Shown: one piece after another, positions 33,855 through 41,879 of the stretch
How positions within the stretch are numbered: position 1 is the stretch's first letter
Layout of the letters: every line of letters begins with the position of its first letter
Assembly: GCA_016215025.1 (NCBI GenBank)
Contig: JACRMI010000166.1
Span: forward strand, 1-64,000
Length of the DNA stretch: 64,000 nt
DNA from: Chloroflexota bacterium
GTDB lineage: Bacteria; Chloroflexota; Anaerolineae; UBA4142
Direction of reading: 5' to 3'
Translations under genes and position numbers: made by a program
Notes under the pieces: model-generated
The model's input: the letters and a program-made list of their open reading frames with translations, nothing else
Database searches by the model: none
Told to the model about the DNA's origin: nothing

Positions 33855-34973
33855 ATGCTTGATACAGAAACCCTCGTCGAACAATTCGGTTTGCTGGCAT
33901 GCATTCAATGCGGCAAGTGCACAGGCGGTTGTCCGATTTCGCCCAAGAGTGCGTTGAACCCGCGCGCGTTGATCTATCAAATCTTGCGCGGCGAAGAATT
34001 CGAATTGGTCGCGCGCGATGAGTTGTGGGACTGCACCACCTGCTCGACGTGCGGAATGCGCTGTCCCAAAGGCGTCAAAGCGTACGACCTCATCATCGGC
34101 TTGCGCGCGCAATGGATCGAAAGCGGCAAGATTCCGCAAACGCTTCGCGCGCCGCTCACCGCAACGCTGAACCAGGGTAATCCGCTCGTTCTCGCGCGCG
34201 AAGATCGCACGCTATGGGCAGATGGACTCGGCATCAAAAATGTCGCCGACGGTGCGGAGATTACTCTGTTCACGTGCTGCGAAAATGCGTACGATCCGCG
34301 CGTGCAACCGATGCCCAAGGCCCTCGTCAATATTTTTCGCGCGGCAAACGTCGATGTGGGAACGCTTGGCATGGACGAGCAATGCTGTGGCAGCGAGATT
34401 CGGCGCATCGGCGAGGCGGGCTTGTTCGAGTACTTGCGCGACGATAATATCGAAAAGTTCAAAGCGGCGAACGTGAAAAAACTCGTGACAACCTCGCCGC
34501 ATTGCTACAACGTGTATCACAACGAGTATGGCAAAAACGAATTTTCGGTCGAGCATTACACGCAAACGCTCGCGCATCTCATCGCCGATGACAAATTAAA
34601 ATTCGGAAAAAAGCTCGCGGCGACGATCACATACCAAGACCCGTGTTTCCTCGGCAAGCAAAATGGCGTTTACGACGAGCCGCGCGCGGTTCTTAAAGCA
34701 ATTCCTGGGAGCAAGTTTATCGATATGGATCGCTCGCGTGAACGAAGCGTATGTTGCGAAGGTGGCGGCGGTCGTATGTGGCTTGAGGGAACAAATACCA
34801 AAGTGCGCCTCGCGAACGATCGTATCAATCAAGCGCTCGAAACTGGCGCAAACATTCTCGCCACCGCGTGTCCCTTCTGCTTTCTCACGCTCAGCGATGC
34901 GGTGATCGCCACAGGCAACGAAGACAAGATCAAGGTGATGGATATTGCCCAGATTGTAAATCAAGTCATATAG
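33855..34973 (+). CDS. hdrBC: HdrC-HdrB / HdrD-like fusion protein, copy 3
   Basis: 372 residues: ferredoxin clusters CIQCGKCTGGCP and CTTCSTCGMRCP, then two CCG domains. CCG1 is changed: TCCENAYDP and QCCGSE are present but the last pair reads SPHCYN, so one of the expected cysteines is missing. CCG2 is also variant (DPCFLG, CCEGGGG, CPFC). This resembles the HdrD/GlpC-type split seen in proteins with only one non-cubane cluster. It sits between HdrA copies 3 and 4 and probably forms a separate module with them. Confidence 0.85.
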   Translation: MLDTETLVEQFGLLACIQCGKCTGGCPISPKSALNPRALIYQILRGEEFELVARDELWDCTTCSTCGMRCPKGVKAYDLIIGLRAQWIESGKIPQTLRAPLTATLNQGNPLVLAREDRTLWADGLGIKNVADGAEITLFTCCENAYDPRVQPMPKALVNIFRAANVDVGTLGMDEQCCGSEIRRIGEAGLFEYLRDDNIEKFKAANVKKLVTTSPHCYNVYHNEYGKNEFSVEHYTQTLAHLIADDKLKFGKKLAATITYQDPCFLGKQNGVYDEPRAVLKAIPGSKFIDMDRSRERSVCCEGGGGRMWLEGTNTKVRLANDRINQALETGANILATACPFCFLTLSDAVIATGNEDKIKVMDIAQIVNQVI

Positions 34974-35046
34974 TCGGATAGCCGCGTAGTCGAATAGTCA
35001 CGACTCGACTATTTGACTACCTGACTAGCTGACTACGGGACTAGAG
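34974..35046. repeat. TAGTCGA / GACTACC heptamer array
   Basis: TAGTCGGATAG, TAGTCGAATAGTC and the complementary GACTATTTGACTACC/TGACTAGC units fill the gap before hdrA copy 4 and can fold as a hairpin. Same family as 10850-10905. Confidence 0.75.
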
Positions 35047-35049
35047 ACT

Positions 35050-36984
35050 ATGCGACCAAAAATCGGCGTTTACATCTGCCATTGCGGCTTGAACATTGCA
35101 AATACGATTGACATAGAAGCGGTGCGCGATTTTGCAAAAACATTGCCGAATGTCGCCGCCGCGCGCAACTACACGTACATGTGCTCCGACCCAGGTCAAG
35201 CGCTCATCACAAATGACATCAAAGAACTGGGATTAACGCACGTTGTCGTCGCATCGTGTTCGCCGCGGATGCACGAGCCAACATTTCGCGCGACGATTCA
35301 AAAGGCGGGGCTGAATCCATACGTTCTAGAGATGGCAAACATTCGCGAGCAGTGCTCGTGGGTTCATGCCGACAAAAAATTCGCGACGCTCAAGGCGATG
35401 GATTTGATCGCATCGGCGGTCGCAAAGGTCGCGTGGCTGGTGCCGCTGCAAGAGCGCGAGGTCGGCGTAACACAATCTGCGCTCGTGATTGGCGGCGGTA
35501 TCGCGGGGATGCAAGCTGCGCTTGATATTGCCGACGCGGGATTCAAGGCGATTCTCGTCGAAAAGCAGCCTTATCTCGGTGGGCGCGTCGCGCAATTGAA
35601 CACGACGTTCCCAACGATGGAACGCATTTCGGACTTGCTCGCGCCGATAGTCAAGCGCGTGAGCGAGCATCCGAACATTCGCGTGATGACGAATGCCGAT
35701 GTGCAAAAGGTCGATGGCTACGTCGGCAATTTTCGCGCGACGATTTGCCAGCGCCCGACGTTTGTCGATGCAACAAAATGCGATGCGTGCGGCAAATGCA
35801 TCGATGCATGTCCTGTCATCGTTCCCGATTCATTCGATACGAATCTCACGACGCGAAGAGCAATTTATCGCGCTCCCAATAGCAAATTCGTCGTCGATGA
35901 AAGCGCTTGCCGATACGTGCAAGATCGCGTGTGCATGTCCGAGCCGCATTGCACGACAGTCTGCTCGCGAAACGCCATCGATTTTTCGCAAACAGAAACG
36001 ACCAAGGAGATCAACATCGGCGCGATTATCGTTGCAACAGGCGCAAGCACTTTTGATGCGATGGCGAAACCTGAGTTGGGATTCGGCGCGTATCCGAATG
36101 TCATCACGTCGTTGCAGTTTGAACGCCTCGTGGAAAGACCTGACCGGTTTCGCGGCTCCTTCGGAGCCGAAAAACCGGTCAGGTCTATTGTCTTCATTTC
36201 GTGCGTCGGCTCGCGTGACAAGACCACAGGCAACACGTACTGCTCGCGCATCTGCTGCATGGTCAACGCCAAGCAAGCACACCTCGTCAAGGAAAAATTC
36301 CCCGATGCGAAGGTGACTGTCTTTTATGCCGACGTGCGCGCGTTCGGAAAAGGACACGAAGAGTTTTATGACACGGTGCGCAAAGAAGGCGTGCGCTATC
36401 GACGTGGGTACGTCTCCGAAGTTTATCAGCGCGGCGAAAAAATGATCGTGCGTGCCGAGGACACACTCATTCAAAAACCAATTGAAGTCGAAGCGGATTG
36501 GGTCGTCTTAGGAATCGGACTAACGCCACGCGCCGAGACGGACGAAATCGCAAACCTGCTCAGTCTGCCCCGCAGCGGCGATGGATTCTTGTTGGAGATT
36601 CATCCCAAGCTGCGCCCTGTCGAAACCGCGGTTGATGGTGTGTTTCTCGCTGGCACATGCCAGGGACCGAAAGACATGGTCGATACGATTGCGCAAGCAC
36701 GCGCGGCGGCATCGTCCGCGCTCGCGCCGTTGTGTCGCGGCAAAGTAAAGATCGAATCGGCGACGGCATCGGTGAACGAAGAAGTGTGCGCGGGCTGTGG
36801 CATTTGCGTCGCGACGTGTCCGTACGGCGCACCAGCATTGAAAACGCGCACGGGCAAAGCGCGCGTGAACGCAGTGCTGTGCAAGGGCTGCGGCAGTTGC
36901 GAAGCCGCATGTCCATCGAAAGCGATTCAGGTGATGCAATTCACGCCGCGCCAAATTCTGTCGCAGGTGATGGCGTTGACATGA
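35050..36984 (+). CDS. hdrA: HdrA, copy 4, without the Cys loop
   Basis: 644 residues with all domains: N-terminal CHCGLNIANT and ASCSPRMHEP, FAD fold (VIGGGIAGMQAAL), CDACGKCIDACP, FISCVGSRD...YCSRICC, and the C-terminal ferredoxins CAGCGICVATCP and CKGCGSCEAACP. At the place of the DCSxC/U loop it reads FPTMERISDLLAP, with no cysteine, so it probably cannot bind the same cluster as copies 1 and 3. A 51-base palindrome is inserted in frame at 36136-36186. It is the last gene of the cluster, ahead of a bidirectional terminator. Confidence 0.88.
   Translation: MRPKIGVYICHCGLNIANTIDIEAVRDFAKTLPNVAAARNYTYMCSDPGQALITNDIKELGLTHVVVASCSPRMHEPTFRATIQKAGLNPYVLEMANIREQCSWVHADKKFATLKAMDLIASAVAKVAWLVPLQEREVGVTQSALVIGGGIAGMQAALDIADAGFKAILVEKQPYLGGRVAQLNTTFPTMERISDLLAPIVKRVSEHPNIRVMTNADVQKVDGYVGNFRATICQRPTFVDATKCDACGKCIDACPVIVPDSFDTNLTTRRAIYRAPNSKFVVDESACRYVQDRVCMSEPHCTTVCSRNAIDFSQTETTKEINIGAIIVATGASTFDAMAKPELGFGAYPNVITSLQFERLVERPDRFRGSFGAEKPVRSIVFISCVGSRDKTTGNTYCSRICCMVNAKQAHLVKEKFPDAKVTVFYADVRAFGKGHEEFYDTVRKEGVRYRRGYVSEVYQRGEKMIVRAEDTLIQKPIEVEADWVVLGIGLTPRAETDEIANLLSLPRSGDGFLLEIHPKLRPVETAVDGVFLAGTCQGPKDMVDTIAQARAAASSALAPLCRGKVKIESATASVNEEVCAGCGICVATCPYGAPALKTRTGKARVNAVLCKGCGSCEAACPSKAIQVMQFTPRQILSQVMALT
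36136..36186. repeat. 51-base palindrome inserted in frame in hdrA copy 4
   Basis: AGACCTGACCGGTTTCGCGG with CTCC, a TTC loop and the complement ending AACCGGTCAGGTCT form a near-perfect hairpin. It adds exactly 17 residues (RPDRFRGSFGAEKPVRS) between the conserved FERL and VFISCVGSRD motifs. Confidence 0.85.
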
Positions 36985-37418
36985 AAAGTGAACTTGCGTC
37001 TTGCCATATTTCATAGTCGATGACTTGTGACATCATTTTTAATGAATCACAGAATTCGGCAGTGCTGTCGTGAGCTGAATCAAGGATACCTGTGAAATGA
37101 TGCTGTCATGGGTTGTCACCCGATGCGCAATAAATCAAGCAAAATTACAAGAGAAAAGTTGGGCTGAGTAATTAGTCTCCATCGATCTCACGGTCATGTC
37201 AAAAGGTGCGATAGGAACAAACCTATCGCACCTTTTGTGTAAGACCAAATAACAAAGAGATTTTCAGTCCGCTGTATTTGTTTTTTATGCTTCGACAAAC
37301 CAACTTGATGAACCAAGAAATCGGATGCTATCAAGAGTCCGACGGCAATCGGCAAATCGTAAGTTGCGAGAGATTGTGCTCGGTGTGCGTTGGATGTCAA
37401 AATCGGAGACTAGACAGG
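36985..37418. other. Gene-free gap with a bidirectional terminator
   Basis: No convincing gene was found in this 434-base stretch between the convergent hdrA copy 4 and FAH-family genes. Apart from the terminator at 37201-37236 I see no clear element. Confidence 0.5.
37201..37236. terminator. Bidirectional rho-independent terminator
   Basis: AAAAGGTGCGATAGG (37201-37215) and its exact complement CCTATCGCACCTTTT (37222-37236) flank a six-base loop, giving a 15-base stem with A-rich and T-rich ends. It can stop transcription from both sides. Confidence 0.9.
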
Positions 37419-38288
37419 TCAATCGAATGATTCACTCACAACAGGATTCACCAACTCACCAATTTTATCGATACGCACGCAAACCTCGTCCCCAGGTTTC
37501 ATAAACACCGGCGGATTGTACGATGCGCCCGTACCGCTCGGCGTCCCCGTCGAAATAATATCGCCCGGTTCGAGTGTGAGCGCTTGCGTGATGCACTCGA
37601 TCAAGTACGGAACCGGGAAAATCATGTCGCACGTATTCGAGTGCTGCATTTCTTTGCCGTTCAACGTTAAACTCAAATCGAGATTGCTGGGATCCGGAAT
37701 TTCCTCTTTCGTCACAATCGCAGGTCCCAGCGGACCGTACGTATCGAACGATTTGCCGAGCAGCCACTGACTGGTGCGCTTTTGAAAATCGCGCGCGGTG
37801 ACGTCGTTAAAAATCGTGTAGCCAGCGACGACATCCAAAGCATGCGCTTGATCGACGTACTTGCAACGCTTGCCCATCACCACCGCTAGTTCGCCTTCGT
37901 AATCGACCATCTGGCTTGTCCGTGTGATGACGATAGGCTGATGCGGTCCAATGACGACGTTCGACAGCTTGGCGAAAATATCCGGATGGGTTGGCAAAGC
38001 GGCACTTGTATGCCCGCGATAGTTGTAACCGATGCAAATGATTTTACCCGGTCGTAAAAGCGGCGCAAGCAATATCACATCCGATTGCGGGATCAAAAAT
38101 CGTTCATCAACCTCGGCAACAGCATTTTGCGCCGCCGTCATCGCGGCATCACCCGCTTGCAAGAACTGAACCATGTCCATTGGCAAACTGGTTGCGCAAT
38201 TCAAGTCCAGTACATGTGCTTGCCCATTCTTGGAAACCAATATGCCAATCCGCGTCTCGTCGTGATAAGCAAAAGTCACTAGTTTCAT
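37419..38288 (-). CDS. Fumarylacetoacetate hydrolase (FAH) family protein
   Basis: The start at 38288 (GAGGGAAAA just upstream) gives 289 residues. Motifs VICIGYNYRGH-type (ICIGYNYRGHTSAALP), VDYEGELAVVMGKR with the metal-binding Glu residues, and the C-terminal DIISTGTPSGTG/PGDEVCVRID mark the FAH fold. Relatives hydrolyse C-C bonds of diketo acids or decarboxylate oxaloacetate; in sugar-acid pathways they cleave 2,4-diketo-3-deoxy-aldonates, which suits the neighbours here. Divergent from the next gene. Confidence 0.85.
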   Translation of the reverse strand: MKLVTFAYHDETRIGILVSKNGQAHVLDLNCATSLPMDMVQFLQAGDAAMTAAQNAVAEVDERFLIPQSDVILLAPLLRPGKIICIGYNYRGHTSAALPTHPDIFAKLSNVVIGPHQPIVITRTSQMVDYEGELAVVMGKRCKYVDQAHALDVVAGYTIFNDVTARDFQKRTSQWLLGKSFDTYGPLGPAIVTKEEIPDPSNLDLSLTLNGKEMQHSNTCDMIFPVPYLIECITQALTLEPGDIISTGTPSGTGASYNPPVFMKPGDEVCVRIDKIGELVNPVVSESFD

Positions 38289-38408
38289 TTTTCCCTCGAA
38301 GAGAGAACGATGTATAATCGACCGTGCTGCGAGTGGCTTCGGCACCTTCGGTGCCGCGCGCGCGACTAGTACGTCGGGCAAGCTGCCCGCGTTACCATCG
38401 GAGTCTTT

Positions 38409-39437
38409 ATGCCTAACGAAATTCGTCTCTCACATTCCCAACTGATTGCCACCATCCACGATACACTTGCCGCAATCGGCGTGCCAGCCAACATCTGCAA
38501 GGTGGAAGCCGCGATTATGGCAGAGGCTGACTTGCTTGGTGTGCCATCGCACGGCGTTCGAATGTTGCCCGGTTTGGTGCGTGGTATTCGCGAAGGCAAA
38601 GTCCGTCCGAATCCACAAATCAAAATGTTGCGCGAACATGCCGCCACCTGTTTTATCGACGGCGACAACGGACCGGGTCGATATATTTCTCAGCACGCCA
38701 TGATGCGCGCCGTCGATAAAGCCAAAGCATTTGGCATTGGCGCATGTCTTGCGACACGTGTGACTCACTGGGGTCGCGCGTTTGCGTACGTGTATCGCGC
38801 CGCCCAGGCGGGCGTCATTGGAATTTGCACAACAAACGCTGTCCCGAATATGCTGAGTTGGGATTCTACTGAGCCAATGCTCGGCAACAATCCACTTGGC
38901 ATTGCCGTGCCGCGCCCAGGACGCGAACCCATCGTGCTTGATATGGCGATGAGCCAAGCTGCGCTCGGCAAGGTCGGAACGTTTTCACGCGAAGGCAAAT
39001 CTGCGCCGCTCGGTTGGGGTCTCGACGAAAATGGAAATCCGACGAATGACCCTAAAGCAATTCTGATGAGCAAACGATTACTGCCCTTTGGTGATCACAA
39101 AGGGACTGGGTTAGCCGTGATGATGGAGTTGTTAACCGGCGCACTCTCTGGCATGATGCTCTCGCAGCAAGTGGTCGAACACGACCAGACCGGTCTCGAT
39201 CCGAACACATCGAAATTATTCATCGCAATCGATCCCGGTTGCTTTAGTTCGGTCGAACAGCTTGGCGAAAAAATCGAACAGCTTGGTCAATGGCTGCATG
39301 ACACCGAACCGAATCTTTCGATCACATTCCCCGGCGACCGAAGTTGGCAAACGCGCGCGGACTATTTGCGTGATGGAATTCCGATTCACGCGGACATCGT
39401 TAGTCAGTTGAGAGATATCGGAGTTTTGTTGGAATAA
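38409..39437 (+). CDS. Malate/L-lactate dehydrogenase family (Ldh_2) oxidoreductase
   Basis: 342 residues with GGAG before the ATG. The family uses a non-Rossmann NAD(P) fold; here the typical LLGVPSHGVRMLP (catalytic His), GNNPLGIAVP, DMAMSQAALGKV and FGDHKGTGLAVMMELLTGALSG are present. Members reduce or oxidise 2-keto/2-hydroxy acids such as malate, lactate, ureidoglycolate or 2,3-diketogulonate. Substrate not readable; context favours a sugar-derived keto acid. Confidence 0.85.
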   Translation: MPNEIRLSHSQLIATIHDTLAAIGVPANICKVEAAIMAEADLLGVPSHGVRMLPGLVRGIREGKVRPNPQIKMLREHAATCFIDGDNGPGRYISQHAMMRAVDKAKAFGIGACLATRVTHWGRAFAYVYRAAQAGVIGICTTNAVPNMLSWDSTEPMLGNNPLGIAVPRPGREPIVLDMAMSQAALGKVGTFSREGKSAPLGWGLDENGNPTNDPKAILMSKRLLPFGDHKGTGLAVMMELLTGALSGMMLSQQVVEHDQTGLDPNTSKLFIAIDPGCFSSVEQLGEKIEQLGQWLHDTEPNLSITFPGDRSWQTRADYLRDGIPIHADIVSQLRDIGVLLE

Positions 39438-39500
39438 AACGTAAAGCGTAAAACGTAAACTTTGAAGACGACAGGTTACGGTTTACGTTTTATTTTTTAC
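39438..39500. repeat. AAACGTAAAGCGTA / TTTACG heptamer array
   Basis: AACGTAAAGCGTAAAACGTAA at one side and TTACGGTTTACG at the other sit between convergent genes and can pair; probably doubles as a weak terminator. Confidence 0.75.
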
Positions 39501-40464
39501 GATTCTCCCACACATCCGCATTCACTAGATTCACCGGTCGCTGTCCACGAAAAACTTGCACGACTTGTTCGGCGGTTTGCATCAGCATTCGCAGCATCGC
39601 CTCTTGGGTGAACGAGCCAAGATGCGGCGCGAGCAATGCGTTATCTAATTTCAACAAGGGATGATCGAGGGGTGGCGGCTCAACGTTGAATACATCGAGC
39701 GCAGCACCGGCAATGCATTTTTCTTCGAGTACCTGAGCCAACGCCATTTCATCGACCACGGGCGCGCGCGCCGAGTTGATAAGAAACGCCGTGGGCTTGA
39801 GCATTCGCAACCGTCTTTCGTCGATCAGCCCACGCGTTTCAGACGTGAGTGGACAATTCACCGATAAAAAATCGACGAGCGGGATCATCTCGTCGAGATT
39901 GGCGATCAACTCGATATTGAATTGCTTGACGCGCTCGACGTTTGCATAGGGATCAAATGCTATCACGCGCATTCCAAACGCGTTTGAGCAAATCTGCGCG
40001 ATGCGGCTCCCCACACGACCGGTCCCAATCAGCCCCAAAGTTTTCCCCGCTAAATCATTCCCCATCAACGCACTGCGCCCTTGCCACTGCGGCACGCGTG
40101 CGATCTGATCGGCTGGAAACAATCGATGCGACAGAGCAAGCATCCAACCGATTACTTTTTCGACGACCGGCTGCGTTGGCGCATCCGGCGTGTTGACTAT
40201 GCAAACACCGCGTGCCGTTGCCGCTTCCACATCGACATTATCGACGCCAATACCAGGACGACCGATGACGCGGAGCCGCGGTGCCTGATCCATCACTTGT
40301 CTCGTGAATTGCGGCTGAGCCGTCGCAATCACCGCTTCCACATTCCGCAACGCAGATTCCCAATCGTCGGACGCATCGATTGGACCGCTGACTTGCGTTT
40401 CGCGGCGCAGTAATTCGATCACCGATTCGGGTGTGTCAGGGAAAACGATGAGAACTCGATTCAT
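39490..40464 (-). CDS. D-isomer-specific 2-hydroxyacid dehydrogenase (SerA-like)
   Basis: 324 residues. NAD-binding GTGRVGSRIAQ, and the catalytic Arg/Glu/His triad in NSARAPVVDE, VFNVEPPP and LAPHLGSFT, are present. The protein lacks the ACT regulatory domain of biosynthetic SerA, so it is likely catabolic (glycerate/glyoxylate or sugar-acid type). It overlaps the kinase gene by 4 bases. Confidence 0.88.
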   Translation of the reverse strand: MNRVLIVFPDTPESVIELLRRETQVSGPIDASDDWESALRNVEAVIATAQPQFTRQVMDQAPRLRVIGRPGIGVDNVDVEAATARGVCIVNTPDAPTQPVVEKVIGWMLALSHRLFPADQIARVPQWQGRSALMGNDLAGKTLGLIGTGRVGSRIAQICSNAFGMRVIAFDPYANVERVKQFNIELIANLDEMIPLVDFLSVNCPLTSETRGLIDERRLRMLKPTAFLINSARAPVVDEMALAQVLEEKCIAGAALDVFNVEPPPLDHPLLKLDNALLAPHLGSFTQEAMLRMLMQTAEQVVQVFRGQRPVNLVNADVWENRKK

Positions 40465-41819
40465 AAAACCTCAAGACGTGATAGGTGATGCGTGACAGCT
40501 TGGGCGACCGATTTTTCGCGTCCGCTAAACACGCGCGCTAGCAATAGCAATCCGAGCAACGTATCTTCACTCGATGGCGCAATGCGATACGCTAGATCAA
40601 ATTTTTCTGCGATGAGACGGCGGAGCAATTCAATTTTTTGCGCGAGTCCGCCGGAGAAAACGATCTTGTTCCACGCGCGTTCAGGCGACAAGCGTCGCGC
40701 GCCCAAAAAATAATTCTGTGCCATATTCTCAAATGCGGCGCGAAACACGTGACCAATCGTCAAATTTTCTTCACGCATGTTTTCGATTGCGCCGCGATCG
40801 CCGCAGACACTGGTGAAAAAAGCTAGGTTCACACGCAGATCGGTTTCGCGCACATTCTCTGCCGTGGGAATGATGTAATCCCAGGGATCATCCGTCGGCG
40901 AGATTTCGGTGAGCAAATTGACTAGCGCAGTCAATGCGCGTCCTGCTGGAATATGCGTGATGAGGTTGAGGAATCTGCCATCGAAGAATGGACGCGTTTG
41001 ATAATTGCCGAATGCGAGATGAGGACTGAGCAACGCAACTTGGGAGCCAGTCGAGATATTGATCGATAGCTCGCCTTCTTGCAAGAGCGCGCCTACCAGC
41101 GCCGTGGGCTGATCGCCGAGCGGGGTGTAGCACGGTACTCGCTTGCCGTTCAAATCGAGATAGCCAACGATTTCACCCGTGTGCCGCAATTTTGGAAAGC
41201 TCAAGTCCGCAAGACCCAGCTTATCGATGACCTTCCAGTGCCAATCCTGCGTTTCCAAATTCAGCACGCCATGCACCGATGCATTCGTCGGCTCGATGGT
41301 TGGCGTCGTTCCGCACAAATTTGAAATCACAAAATCGGCGAGCGATGATGGGACCACTTGACGCGGCAATTGTCTTTGCTCGTTCAGCCAATAGAGCGCG
41401 CACACGGGCAGACTCGCGCGCAGTTCGCTTCCCATTTGTCGGCGCTCGTCAGACGAGATGTGCGCCATCAATTTTTCGAAGTATGTCTCGCCAGATGGAT
41501 GCGGCATCAGTGCGCGTTGATCGCGCCACGAAATGTAATTTGAAAGCGGCGTCGCACATTCATCGGTCAGCACCAGACCTTGCATCTGTCCGCTCATCAC
41601 CACGCCTTCGCAATCGGGCGCGTACGGTCCGAGCCGTGCAATCAATTCGCGAGTTGCATCGATAATTTTGTAAGGTTCGATTTCGCAGAGCGTCGGCGGC
41701 AGATTCGGAATTGGCTCAGGAAAAGGCGCGCGCTGAACGTGATCGATTTGAAATGTATCCGCATTCAGCACTGCGCCTTTGATAAACGATGTGCCGATGT
41801 CGAAGGCGAGAAAGTTCAT
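40461..41819 (-). CDS. FGGY-family carbohydrate kinase
   Basis: ATG 41819 gives 452 residues beginning MNFLAFDIGTSFIKGAVL, the ATP-binding phosphate-1 motif. GVVMSGQMQGLVL, the NISTGSQVALL and FSGGLAQKIELLRRLIAEKF motifs follow. FGGY kinases phosphorylate sugars such as xylulose, gluconate or rhamnulose. It is shorter than typical xylulokinase (about 490). Lies in one unit with the aldolase and the 2-hydroxyacid dehydrogenase. Confidence 0.85.
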   Translation of the reverse strand: MNFLAFDIGTSFIKGAVLNADTFQIDHVQRAPFPEPIPNLPPTLCEIEPYKIIDATRELIARLGPYAPDCEGVVMSGQMQGLVLTDECATPLSNYISWRDQRALMPHPSGETYFEKLMAHISSDERRQMGSELRASLPVCALYWLNEQRQLPRQVVPSSLADFVISNLCGTTPTIEPTNASVHGVLNLETQDWHWKVIDKLGLADLSFPKLRHTGEIVGYLDLNGKRVPCYTPLGDQPTALVGALLQEGELSINISTGSQVALLSPHLAFGNYQTRPFFDGRFLNLITHIPAGRALTALVNLLTEISPTDDPWDYIIPTAENVRETDLRVNLAFFTSVCGDRGAIENMREENLTIGHVFRAAFENMAQNYFLGARRLSPERAWNKIVFSGGLAQKIELLRRLIAEKFDLAYRIAPSSEDTLLGLLLLARVFSGREKSVAQAVTHHLSRLEVL

Positions 41820-41879
41820 AATTACAACCGCAGACGACTGACCACCGCAAACGTGCCGTCGGCGATCCATGGTTGGCTG

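Noticed and set aside
33270-34139. Minus-strand open frame across the hdrA copy 3 / hdrBC copy 3 junction
   Set aside because: Antisense to conserved Hdr cluster motifs and includes translated repeat sequence.
10850-35046. Heptamer arrays considered as CRISPR
   Set aside because: Units are about 7 bases without unique spacers, several families are mixed, some lie inside genes, and no cas genes are present.
9256-36984. Sulfur-oxidising sHdr operon
   Set aside because: No dsrE, tusA, rhodanese or sulfur-carrier genes, and a NiFe hydrogenase is present, so the sulfur-oxidation role does not fit although the lipoyl link is shared.
9650-36984. Class II benzoyl-CoA reductase (Bam) cluster, which also has HdrA/MvhD-like subunits and selenocysteine
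   Set aside because: No tungsten aldehyde-oxidoreductase-like BamB gene is present.
37194-37400. Short minus-strand frame in the gap after hdrA copy 4
   Set aside because: It runs through the terminator hairpin, has no ribosome site and no recognisable similarity.
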